Positions 53,048 to 60,680 of a DNA stretch of 64,000 nucleotides are shown here, one piece after another. A program made the position numbers and the translations under genes. This DNA is from an uncultured Selenomonadales bacterium. GTDB lineage: Bacteria > Bacillota > Negativicutes > Selenomonadales > Selenomonadaceae. The notes under the pieces are model-generated. The model was given only the letters and a program-made list of their open reading frames with translations, was not told the DNA's origin and searched no databases. Location: positions 1 to 64,000 of the forward strand of contig ONUH01000013.1 in assembly GCA_900321035.1 (NCBI GenBank). Direction: 5' to 3'. The stretch's first letter is position 1. Each line of letters opens with the position of its first letter.

Positions 53048-55000
53048 CTATTCTATATGTGGGAATTTGTCTTTCGCGTGCGGTATCGCGATCGCATCCA
53101 TAAATTTTTTCTGGAAGTCAGGCTCCGCCGCCGTTTCGATGAACTCCACCCGACGCGCGACCTTTGCCGCTTCCCGTCTCTTCTCCACGTCGAGGAGCGC
53201 GATGCGCGCGCCGTCCCCTGCGGCGTTTCCCACCGCATGCACACGTGAGAGATCGCAATCGGGGAACATGCCGATGGCCATCGCGCTTTCTTTGTCGATG
53301 TAGCTGCCGAACGCGCCAGCCAAAATCACTTCGTCCACATGGTCGACGCCGTAACGCTCCATCAGATACTGCGCGCCGACATAAAGCGCGGCTTTCGCAA
53401 GCTGCACGGCGCGGATATCGGCCTGCGTGATTACGATATCTTTACCGACAGCCGTTTCCTTCGCCCAGGCCAGCACATATTCGAGCTTTCCGCTTTCGCC
53501 GCGCCGCACGCGAGGCGTATTGAGTTTCGCGTCAATGCGGCCCGCCTTCGATATCACGCCAGCCTTGTGCATGGCGGCGATGGCATCAATGACGCCGGAA
53601 CCGCAGATACCTTGCGCTCCGACTTTTTGCACCGTCGGGTGCCAGTCGTAAGGAACCGGATACCATTCGTCCTGCCCGATGACCTTATAGCGGGGTTCGT
53701 AAGTCATCGGGTCGATTTTCACGCGTTCGATGGCTCCCGGTGCGGCGCGCATCCCGAAAGCGATCTGCGCCCCCTCGAGAGCCGGACCTGTGGCGCAGGA
53801 AGTCGAGAGCAGGCGGTTTTTGTTTCCGAGGTCGATTTCGCCGTTGGTTCCGATGTCGATAATCAGCTTCACCGCGTCGCTGTTGTATGGCTCTTCTGCC
53901 AACAGCACCGCCACGTTGTCCGCACCGACGAAGCCCGCCTCCACCGGCAGCGAATAAACGTTGCCCGACGGGTTGATCTTGACGCCAAGATCCCGCGCTT
54001 TGACGTCCAGCGGCTCCCTGACCGCCGGGGCGAAGGGCGCGCGCCCCACATATCTCGGATCGAGGCCAAGCGCCAGATGGTGCATCGCCGTATTGTAGAC
54101 CAGCACCATCTCGTCCACGTCGTCGGCGACGAAACCCGCTTTTTCCGCCATGTCCGCCGCCAGGGCGTTGATTGCCTCGATAATAGCGTCCTGCAATTTC
54201 TTCCTGCCGTCCGGCTCCGACGCCGCGTAGGAAATCCGCGCCAACACGTCCTCTCCATAGCCAATCTGCGGATTCATGCGGGACGCTTTCGCGAGCACCG
54301 CGCCCGTCGTCAGGTCGCATAGAAACGCCGCCAGTGTCGTCGTACCTACGTCGATCGCAACGCCAAGGCTCGTTTCCCGTCGGCCCGGCGCGACGCGAAT
54401 CACTTCCTTGCCCTGCCAGATTGTCGCCGTCGCCTGCCAGTCGTTTTGCCGGAGGATTTCCGGCAGATTCCGGAGTACGGGAAAATCCACCGTCAATCCG
54501 TGAAGCCCCGTTTCTTTTTCCAGCGCGTCGAGGAGCCGCCGCGCGTCGTCGCGGAAATCGGAAAGCGTGGCCGGAGCGAGCGTCACCGTAACATTTTTCA
54601 CCGCAGGGCGAAGCTCGATTTGCCGTTCCCTCCCCTTTTCGAGAATGACCTGTTTAGCGCTGCGGCTCTCCTCCGGTACGGTCACGACAAGGTCGCCAGA
54701 GAGGAACGCATTGCAGGCAAGGCGATAGCCGCGAGCCAGTTCCTCCGCCGTCAGGAATTTCTTTTCCGCCTCGCCCACGGGCGAAACATGGTCGGCGGAC
54801 GAAGTCAGGTTCAGCTTTTCAAAACGACCAGTCTCCACGACGACGCGGCACTTGCCGCAGACTCGCGCGCCGCCACAAGCCGCTTCGATGCCGACGCCCA
54901 GCGTTCGCGCCGCTTCCAGCACGCTTTTCCCCGCCTCGATCTCGCCCCGCCGCCCCGACGGCTGAAATACTATCTGCACTCTTTTTACCGTTTCCGCCAT
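53048..55000 (-). CDS. ASKHA-domain [2Fe-2S] corrinoid activation protein (RamA/RACE-like, DUF4445)
   Basis: 650 residues. The N-terminal plant-type ferredoxin domain has C42, C48, C51 and C96. A linker region leads to a DUF4445 ASKHA ATPase domain starting near VAIDVGTTTLAAFLCDL (about 218), with KLIIDIGTNGEIDLG and GICGSGVIDAIAAM further on. Characterised relatives use ATP to reduce inactive Co(II) corrinoid proteins to Co(I). That fits an operon with MtaA/UroD-type proteins, and it could serve all three methyl-transfer units here. Confidence 0.92.
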   Translation of the reverse strand: MAETVKRVQIVFQPSGRRGEIEAGKSVLEAARTLGVGIEAACGGARVCGKCRVVVETGRFEKLNLTSSADHVSPVGEAEKKFLTAEELARGYRLACNAFLSGDLVVTVPEESRSAKQVILEKGRERQIELRPAVKNVTVTLAPATLSDFRDDARRLLDALEKETGLHGLTVDFPVLRNLPEILRQNDWQATATIWQGKEVIRVAPGRRETSLGVAIDVGTTTLAAFLCDLTTGAVLAKASRMNPQIGYGEDVLARISYAASEPDGRKKLQDAIIEAINALAADMAEKAGFVADDVDEMVLVYNTAMHHLALGLDPRYVGRAPFAPAVREPLDVKARDLGVKINPSGNVYSLPVEAGFVGADNVAVLLAEEPYNSDAVKLIIDIGTNGEIDLGNKNRLLSTSCATGPALEGAQIAFGMRAAPGAIERVKIDPMTYEPRYKVIGQDEWYPVPYDWHPTVQKVGAQGICGSGVIDAIAAMHKAGVISKAGRIDAKLNTPRVRRGESGKLEYVLAWAKETAVGKDIVITQADIRAVQLAKAALYVGAQYLMERYGVDHVDEVILAGAFGSYIDKESAMAIGMFPDCDLSRVHAVGNAAGDGARIALLDVEKRREAAKVARRVEFIETAAEPDFQKKFMDAIAIPHAKDKFPHIE

Positions 55001-55015
55001 GACCGTTCCCTCATT

Positions 55016-56035
55016 TCATGCAAGTTTTTCCGTCTCTTCGACCATTGCGATCAACTGTTTCAGCGGCGTATTCGGCGCCACCGAGCAATCCGGCGAAATC
55101 AACGCCGCGCCGTCCTCCGCCGACTTCTTCACCGCCGCCGCTACGTCTTCCGGCGTCCCTTCCAGCAACGCTTTGATTGGATGCACTGCGCCGAAGATCG
55201 GCATTTTGATTCCCGCCTCGTCGAATTTTTGCCGCGCCGCGGGAATATTGACTGCGGACTCCACACTGATGGCGTCCGCGCCCGTCGCCGCGATGTCCGT
55301 CATCACCTGATCGAGCTTACCGCAGATGTGGACAATCACGGGAATCCGTTTCGCCACCGCCGCAATCACTCGCTGCTCAAAGGGCGCGGCGAGCGCCTTA
55401 TAGGTACGCGGGCTGATCATGTCGAGAGACGCCATCATGTCCTCGATGACAATCGCGTCCGCCCCCGCTTCGATGACGGCCTCCGCATACTGAATCGCCG
55501 TCTCCGTCGCCGTTTCGATATAGGGCACGATACTGTCCGGCTTTTTCAGGCTCGCCTTCAAGAGCGCAGAGATTCCCACAAGATTCGCCGCCACGCTGAA
55601 CGGTCCGACGATGCTGCCCATCACGACGGCCTTCTCGCCGACTTCCCGCTTCAAGATACGGATCGCTTCAAGAATCGCCGGAATACGCCCCTTCTTGACG
55701 AAATCCGCCGGAATTTTCGGCTCGTCGCCGATTTTATACGGATGCTCCGCGATACTCGGGATATGCGTTTTGCCGCCGTCCTTGATTTTCGCGCCGTAAA
55801 TCTCCGCCTCGACGGTCTGACAGTACGGCACCCGCACCGCGCCGAGACCAATGACCGTCGCGCCGCCCGCCGCCAGCTTCGCCATCGGCTCCGCCTCATA
55901 GTGCGCTTCCGGCCAATAGGCTCCGGTCTTCTCCATCAATTCATAGGTAGCGTATTGGCAAACGCTTATGGCCGCAATCTGCTCCTTTTCTCCCCGCAGC
56001 GTGCCCAGCACTCTTTCCTTCTTCGTCTTTCCCAT
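55016..56035 (-). CDS. Corrinoid-linked methyltransferase, MtaA/CmuA (UroD) family
   Basis: 339 residues with the UroD barrel and zinc-site pattern H236/C238 (VHICGK) and C317 (ISPDCSVAP). VPYCQTVEAEIYGAK is shared with the other two copies in the window. No corrinoid protein gene is in this operon, so it must use one encoded elsewhere, possibly at 44525 or 59685. It is preceded by attenuator copy B, with the YezD-like gene upstream and the activator gene 15 nt downstream. Confidence 0.88.
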   Translation of the reverse strand: MGKTKKERVLGTLRGEKEQIAAISVCQYATYELMEKTGAYWPEAHYEAEPMAKLAAGGATVIGLGAVRVPYCQTVEAEIYGAKIKDGGKTHIPSIAEHPYKIGDEPKIPADFVKKGRIPAILEAIRILKREVGEKAVVMGSIVGPFSVAANLVGISALLKASLKKPDSIVPYIETATETAIQYAEAVIEAGADAIVIEDMMASLDMISPRTYKALAAPFEQRVIAAVAKRIPVIVHICGKLDQVMTDIAATGADAISVESAVNIPAARQKFDEAGIKMPIFGAVHPIKALLEGTPEDVAAAVKKSAEDGAALISPDCSVAPNTPLKQLIAMVEETEKLA

Positions 56036-56056
56036 TTGTTCATCTTCCTTTCATAT

Positions 56057-56120
56057 AAAAAGAGGCTTCAAGACAAACGCTTTCGCGTTCTCTCGAAGCC
56101 TCCGTTGTTTCCGGTCAGCT
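56057..56120 (-). promoter_or_regulatory. Attenuator-like leader element, copy B
   Basis: Lies between the YezD-like stop and the MtaA-like start. Motif hairpin 56097-56120: outer AGCU/GGCU, GA/A internal loop, CCG/CGG stem, loop GAAACAA. The 3' arm is also the 5' arm of the terminator GAGGCUUC/GAAGCCUC (56062-56102), which contains an inner ACGC-GAAA-GCGU and is followed by UUUUUAU. Confidence 0.75.
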
Positions 56121-56134
56121 TTTTTATGATGTTG

Positions 56135-56482
56135 TCAAATTCCTTCGCCGTCCAATCCCGTGAAGCGGCTGCGCGTCAAACGCTCCACCTGCCGCACCGC
56201 GCCGTCCTTCATCGTAATGATGACCTGCCCGTACGGCAAATCCTGAAACGATTGGCGGATTTTTTCCGGAAGCGCCCCGTCTCCCGCAGCGCCGGATTTT
56301 CCGCTTCCCTTCGTGAAAAGCGCGTCGCCGCCGATACGCTCCTCCCGTTCCACGGAAACAAGCCGCGAATCCTGCGCGGTCAAGACGATTCGCCCGCTGC
56401 CGATTTCCGACAGCCCACGCGAAATGAACGCCATCGCCCCGCCGGGAATTTCGCCGGGACGAAGGGAACGTTTCTGCTCCAT
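56135..56482 (-). CDS. YezD/DUF2292-like small protein
   Basis: 115 residues from ATG 56482. The C-terminal 45 residues (IRQSFQDLPYGQVIITMKDGAVRQVERL) match the short DUF2292/YezD pattern. The N-terminal half is Ser/Gly-rich and poorly conserved-looking. The function of the family is unknown. It is the first gene after a consensus promoter and is separated from the MtaA-like gene by attenuator B, so it can be made even when the operon is shut off. Confidence 0.75.
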   Translation of the reverse strand: MEQKRSLRPGEIPGGAMAFISRGLSEIGSGRIVLTAQDSRLVSVEREERIGGDALFTKGSGKSGAAGDGALPEKIRQSFQDLPYGQVIITMKDGAVRQVERLTRSRFTGLDGEGI

Positions 56483-56518
56483 AGCCCCTTCCCCCTTCGG
56501 CATTGTTATGTTGAAGGT

Positions 56519-56547
56519 ATTATATAGCGCGAATCATACTATGTCAA
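56519..56547 (-). promoter_or_regulatory. Full-consensus promoter of the YezD-MtaA-ASKHA operon
   Basis: Minus-strand TTGACA (56542-56547), exactly 17 nt, TATAAT (56519-56524). Both hexamers are perfect. So strong a promoter ahead of a specialised operon fits control by attenuation rather than initiation. Confidence 0.92.
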
Positions 56548-56575
56548 TAGGGATATCCCGGCTATTTTTTATTTG

Positions 56576-57391
56576 TTACAGCGCCTCGTTCGTGCTCCCC
56601 GTACGGTAACCGACAAGGTCGAGGGACGTATAAGTGAAGCCAAGGTTTTTCAGCGCGTCGGCAATCTCCTCGCGACGCGCCATAATTTCCGGCAACGCAG
56701 CGGGCTCAACCTCGATTCGCGCGAGATTGCCGTGGTGACGAACGCGAATCTGTCCTTCCGCGCAGGCATGGACAATTTTTTCCGCCGCCTCGACTTGCGA
56801 GAGCCTTGCCGCCGTCAACGGCAGACCATACACCACGCGGGAAGCGAGGCAGGCGGCGCTGGGCTTTTCCGCCACGGGAAGTCCCCATGCCCGCGCCTGG
56901 GCGCGAATATCCGCCTTCGTCCAACCGCATTCCATGAACGGGGAAATCACCATGGGTGCAAGCTCCTCTATGGCCCTCATGCCGGGGCGATAGTCGCCTT
57001 TGTCATCGAGATTGCCGCCATCGGCGACATAGGCGAAACCGTTTTCCTTCGCCCATGCGCAGAGCTTTTCAAATCGACTGCGCTTGCAATAATAGCAGCG
57101 TTCTTTGTCGTTCTTGACAATATCGGGATTGTCGAGGTCATGGGCGTCCAAAATGATATGACAAATGCCCGCCGCCCGAGCCATCGCCTTGGCGTCCGTC
57201 AGCTCGTCATAAGACAAAAGCTCCGATCGTGCAGTAATAGCGACAGTTTTCTCCCCCAGCGCAAGAACCGCCGCCTTCGCCAGCGTCGAGCTGTCGACGC
57301 CGCCGGAAAGCGCCACCACAAGACTGCCGCATGTTTTTAATCGGTCAAGCAAAGCGCGCAGTTTTTCTTCCACAGGCCTCCCCCCTTTCAC
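56576..57391 (-). CDS. larE: ATP-dependent sacrificial sulfur transferase LarE-like
   Basis: 271 residues. The PP-loop is SGGVDSS at 29-35, and the sacrificial cysteine C181 lies in EKPSAACLASR, as in single-cysteine LarE. LarE supplies sulfur for the nickel-pincer nucleotide of lactate racemase and related enzymes. No larA, larB or larC is in the window. GTG 57391 or GTG 57373 (after GGGGGGAGG) may be the start. It follows the ECF S-component gene by 23 nt. Confidence 0.9.
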   Translation of the reverse strand: MKGGRPVEEKLRALLDRLKTCGSLVVALSGGVDSSTLAKAAVLALGEKTVAITARSELLSYDELTDAKAMARAAGICHIILDAHDLDNPDIVKNDKERCYYCKRSRFEKLCAWAKENGFAYVADGGNLDDKGDYRPGMRAIEELAPMVISPFMECGWTKADIRAQARAWGLPVAEKPSAACLASRVVYGLPLTAARLSQVEAAEKIVHACAEGQIRVRHHGNLARIEVEPAALPEIMARREEIADALKNLGFTYTSLDLVGYRTGSTNEAL

Positions 57392-57414
57392 TCCTATTAT
57401 ATCATCTCATGCTT

Positions 57415-57939
57415 TCAACGGAAAAGACGCGCGCGGCTCAACACGCCGCCCGCGAGACACGCCGCCGCAATATTGACCGCGCTTTTTAAAAGCAAGCCCG
57501 GCGCAGACGCAAGGCCGAGGGTGAGGCTGTCGTAGAGGAACGCGCCCGCCAGCGTATAGCCCGCCGTCATGAAAAGGCACGCGGCGGCCATGCCGCCGAG
57601 AACCCGCGGCGAGGAGAATTTCGGCGCGTCGTTTCCGGCGAGAGCCGCGCGGTAGAAAATTTCCGCCATAACCGCCTTTATGATAAGCGTCGGCAGAATC
57701 CAGACCGGAAAGCCGCCCGCCAAGTCGGCCAGCGCTGAGCCGAAAGCTCCGGCGAAAATGCCTGCCCTGCGCCCCGTCAGAAACACGGCGAGAAAAATCG
57801 CGCCGTCGCCGAGATGCGCGTACCCCAACGGAATCGGAATCTGCGGCACGAACGTCGCGATGAAGACGAAGGCCGCCATCAAGCCCGCCACGCATATTTC
57901 TCGCGCGGAAATACGCGAATATGGTTCTGCTCTTGTCAT
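57415..57939 (-). CDS. ECF transporter S component (substrate-binding membrane protein)
   Basis: 174 residues with five or six membrane helices. The N-terminal SAREICVAGLMAAFVFIATFVP and the GYAHLGDGAIFLAVFLTG block are typical of ECF S components. It works with a shared EcfA/A'/T module encoded elsewhere. The ligand is unknown; linkage to larE makes a nicotinate-type precursor conceivable but unproven. Start ATG 57939 follows GAGGTG by six bases. Confidence 0.82.
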   Translation of the reverse strand: MTRAEPYSRISAREICVAGLMAAFVFIATFVPQIPIPLGYAHLGDGAIFLAVFLTGRRAGIFAGAFGSALADLAGGFPVWILPTLIIKAVMAEIFYRAALAGNDAPKFSSPRVLGGMAAACLFMTAGYTLAGAFLYDSLTLGLASAPGLLLKSAVNIAAACLAGGVLSRARLFR

Positions 57940-57948
57940 CAAAAACAC

Positions 57949-58111
57949 CTCATTCCGTTTCGCCCATTACAGTCATGAGCAAGATAATGCTTACAGTTAG
58001 AATCGTACCGCAAAAGAACTCAAAATCCAAAATCATCATCCCTTAACAGCTTTGTCATTGTATCATATTCAACTTGTAGAGAAAAGATTTTCCAACCCTT
58101 TATAGAAAAGG
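57949..58111. other. Intergenic region upstream of the ECF-larE unit
   Basis: An AT-rich stretch that should hold the ECF-larE promoter (a weak minus-strand TACAAT lies near 58055-58060). No riboswitch or other gene is visible. Confidence 0.35.
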
Positions 58112-58153
58112 TGCAAAGGTGCTTTATGGGAGGGTTCCCCAAAGCGCCTTTGC
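58112..58153 (-). terminator. Terminator of the MttB operon
   Basis: A long stem GCAAAGGnGCTTTnnGGG with its complement (58112-58129 / 58137-58153). The minus strand continues ACCTTTTCTATAAAGGG. It lies about 30 nt past the mttB-like stop. Confidence 0.8.
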
Positions 58154-58181
58154 GGCCTTTTCACAATTTCATGTCGCCGGT

Positions 58182-59597
58182 TTATTTAATCGGCAATCCC
58201 AGCTCGCGCAGCTCCGCCTTGACCTTGTTGTAAATCGCAAGATATTCCGGCTTCGGCTGTACCGTCTCGAGGTCGTAGACCGTACGGAAGTCGCCGCCCT
58301 TGGTGTGCAGCGTGCGGTTGTCGATCAGCGGCTGGTATTTCGGCAGAATCTTGTTGACAAGCTCGTTGGCCTGTACCCGGGTGAGCCGCGCTTTTCCGAC
58401 GGCGCGCCCGACCTCCGCCGCGAAGCGCGCGCCGAGACCGCAGGCGTGATCGAGACCCGCGCTCTGGTGGCCGGTACCACCCGCCACGAGGAAACCCAGC
58501 GTCGCGCTTCCGATGGCGCCTGCCGCCGTCTCCCAGAAGTATTCTTCGCTTCCGATGCCCGCCGTCATTTGCCATGCCGCGCCGACAAGTGCCGGGAAAT
58601 GCGTGTGCTTCTGGAACGCCGCACCGCCGTAGTTCGCCACATAGAGCGCGTACTTGCTGCTGTTGGAGAAATAGAGCGCGTCCGTCGGCCATGTGCCGAG
58701 AATCGTCGGCTCATACAGCATGACGTAGGCGAGAAGGTCTGCGACGCCGTTGACCGCCGAGGTGGCTGGACCGCCCGCCGCGCCGCCAATGTACGACTGC
58801 AGGATGCCCCAAATATTCGCGCCGTACTGATGCCAGAAATAGGCGCGGCACATCTGGTCGTAATCGGTCTTGAGCTGCGGCATGATGTAGACGTGACGCA
58901 CGTCGCCCTTGCCCACGCCCCAAAGCGGATTCGCCGCCGCCATCTCGGCGCGCAGATTCACCGGCGTGGAACCGCCGTCCGGGAAACCGGGACGATTGAC
59001 GCGGCGCAGCACGTCCTTGACCGTCGCGACATGCTGGATCTCCGCCATCATTTCGAAGGGGGAGCCGGGCTTGACCGGGATGCCGTTGACCTTTTCCTTG
59101 ACGCCCTGGAAATGCACATAATCGATTAGCGGCTCCTGCGCGTAAGACAGCGCGACTTTCTCATAAAGGTCGTCGGAAATCGGGCCGAGGATGCGCCCCA
59201 TCGTCCCGACCGGCGTGCGCCCGCTGTCGTAGTCCTCGAAACCGCGATGCGGAATCGTGATGCTGTCCTTACCCTCGCCCAGCGTGACCTCCGTGGGCAG
59301 ATTCTCCAACGCTTCGTCCAATTCGTCCTCAGTGAACGTGATGCGGCGCTCCGTGGACACATTCAGGATGCCCACGTCGAGCAGCAGTTCCTTGCCCGCC
59401 TGCCAAATCGCGTCCAGCTCGTCGTCGTCCGTCGGCACGACCTTGCCCGGCGCGTATTCGATGTTGTACTTCTTCGTCAGTTCCTTCAGCCGCGGCCAAT
59501 AAATCTTCGTGTCAAATTCCTTCTGAAACGCAATCGGTCCCGTTTCGCCGCGGCCCCAATACTCGATGAATTTACCTTTCGCTCCATGTACGCTCAT
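58182..59597 (-). CDS. MttB-superfamily (trimethylamine methyltransferase-like) protein, non-pyrrolysine
   Basis: 471 residues. The N-terminal part begins SVHGAKGKFIEYWGRGETGPI, and the barrel includes HFQGVKEKVNGIPVKPGSPFEM and GTGHQSAGLDHACGLGARFAAEVGRAVG. The frame is open with a TAA stop and no internal UAG, so it lacks pyrrolysine. Characterised non-Pyl members demethylate quaternary amines such as glycine betaine, proline betaine or carnitine. It starts at ATG 59597, six bases after GGAGGAG. It follows its corrinoid partner gene, with a parS site in between. Confidence 0.9.
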   Translation of the reverse strand: MSVHGAKGKFIEYWGRGETGPIAFQKEFDTKIYWPRLKELTKKYNIEYAPGKVVPTDDDELDAIWQAGKELLLDVGILNVSTERRITFTEDELDEALENLPTEVTLGEGKDSITIPHRGFEDYDSGRTPVGTMGRILGPISDDLYEKVALSYAQEPLIDYVHFQGVKEKVNGIPVKPGSPFEMMAEIQHVATVKDVLRRVNRPGFPDGGSTPVNLRAEMAAANPLWGVGKGDVRHVYIMPQLKTDYDQMCRAYFWHQYGANIWGILQSYIGGAAGGPATSAVNGVADLLAYVMLYEPTILGTWPTDALYFSNSSKYALYVANYGGAAFQKHTHFPALVGAAWQMTAGIGSEEYFWETAAGAIGSATLGFLVAGGTGHQSAGLDHACGLGARFAAEVGRAVGKARLTRVQANELVNKILPKYQPLIDNRTLHTKGGDFRTVYDLETVQPKPEYLAIYNKVKAELRELGLPIK

Positions 59598-59649
59598 ACA
59601 ACTCTCCTCCATTTATCTTCTTTCATTTTATTTTCATGTTACGTTCTAT

Positions 59650-59665
59650 TGTTCCACGTGAAACA
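59650..59665. promoter_or_regulatory. parS centromere site
   Basis: TGTTCCACGTGAAACA fits the consensus TGTTNCACGTGAAACA exactly. It lies inside the corrinoid-mttB operon, in the 87-nt gap between the genes, and is followed by TTCGGAAAtGaTTTCCA, as at 35289. Confidence 0.93.
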
Positions 59666-59684
59666 TTCGGAAATGATTTCCAAA

Positions 59685-60329
59685 TTACGCGACGTGCAGC
59701 AGCTTTTTCGCGATTTCCACCGTGGCGATGGCGTCCTGTCCGTAGCCGTCCGCCTTGATCTCGTCAGCCCATTCCTTCGTGACCACGCCGCCGCCGACCA
59801 GCACGATGTAATTGTCTCTGACGCCTTTCGCTTCGAGGAAGTCGATCAGGTCTTTCTGTACCGGGCGCGTGGTGGACATCAGCGCGGCGACAGCAATGAC
59901 CTTCGCACCGACTTTCTTCGCCTCCTCGAGGAATCTGGACGGCGCCACGTCAACGCCGAGGTCGTGCACGTCGAAACCCGCCGTCGTCAGAAACGTGGCC
60001 ACCATGTCCTTGCCCACCTGATGCACATCGCCCTGGATCGTGCCGATGACCACCGGGATCGCTTTCTCGCCCTCCTTGTGGGACTTCTTCAGCTCCGGCT
60101 CCAATATCTCCAGCGCCGCCTTGAAGGCGTCGGAAGCCAACATGATTTCCGGCAGGAACACCTCCATCTTCTCAAAGGCCTCGCCCAGCTCGTTCAGCCC
60201 TTCCGCCAGCGCGCCGATGGCCTTCACCGGATCGACGCCCTCGGCCACGGCCTCCTTTGCGGCCTCCAACGCCGCGTCCTCGTCAAATTCCAGGATTGCG
60301 CCTTTCAGCTTACCTAATACATCCGCCAT
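59685..60329 (-). CDS. Methyltransferase cognate corrinoid protein (MttC/MtgC-like)
   Basis: 214 residues. A helical cap (1-88) is followed by a B12-binding domain with D101-V-H103-Q-V-G106, AALMSTTR in the SxL region, and VLVGGGVVTKEW. It accepts the methyl group from the MttB-like protein encoded downstream. The two corrinoid proteins in the window share length and layout but differ in the cap, so they likely have different partners. It is led by promoter 60608-60636 and attenuator C. Confidence 0.92.
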   Translation of the reverse strand: MADVLGKLKGAILEFDEDAALEAAKEAVAEGVDPVKAIGALAEGLNELGEAFEKMEVFLPEIMLASDAFKAALEILEPELKKSHKEGEKAIPVVIGTIQGDVHQVGKDMVATFLTTAGFDVHDLGVDVAPSRFLEEAKKVGAKVIAVAALMSTTRPVQKDLIDFLEAKGVRDNYIVLVGGGVVTKEWADEIKADGYGQDAIATVEIAKKLLHVA

Positions 60330-60510
60330 TTCTCATACATCCTTTCCATAAATCTGCAACTCTATTGATAGATCATTGTTTATTTTCGCATACAGTCTTC
60401 CTTTATTACAGGCCGTTTGCACGAAGTGAATTACGGCTTGCTGTATGCATAGGTCTCACAAAGCGAGTCATCGTACATATTACATCCCCCCAACTTGCTT
60501 TCCAAATTAA

Positions 60511-60582
60511 GAAGGCCGAACGGAAAAACAAACGATTCGTTCATTTGCTTTTCTGTCCGGCCTTCAGTCTTTCTGATCAGCC
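60511..60582 (-). promoter_or_regulatory. Attenuator-like leader element, copy C
   Basis: The most diverged copy. Motif hairpin 60559-60582: outer GGCU/GGCC, GA/A internal loop, inner stem UCA/UGA in place of CCG/CGG, loop GAAAGAC. The 3' arm again forms the start of a long terminator-like stem GAAGGCCG/CGGCCUUC (60511-60565) with a weaker U-tract (UUAAUUU). About 180 nt separate it from the corrinoid protein start. Confidence 0.7.
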
Positions 60583-60607
60583 TGCGTATTCGCCTTTCAT
60601 GTTTCGC

Positions 60608-60636
60608 ATTATAGCATCTTCGCATCCCATTGAAAA
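60608..60636 (-). promoter_or_regulatory. Promoter of the corrinoid-MttB operon
   Basis: Minus-strand extended -10 TGCTATAAT (TATAAT at 60608-60613) with a weak -35 TTTTCA at 17 nt (60631-60636). Confidence 0.75.
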
Positions 60637-60680
60637 ATCCTTAAATCCTATCTTCAGCCATAGGGAAAACCTATATCATG

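Noticed and set aside
58182..59597. Pyrrolysine-containing MttB
   Set aside because: The frame has no internal UAG and ends in UAA, so it is a non-Pyl member.
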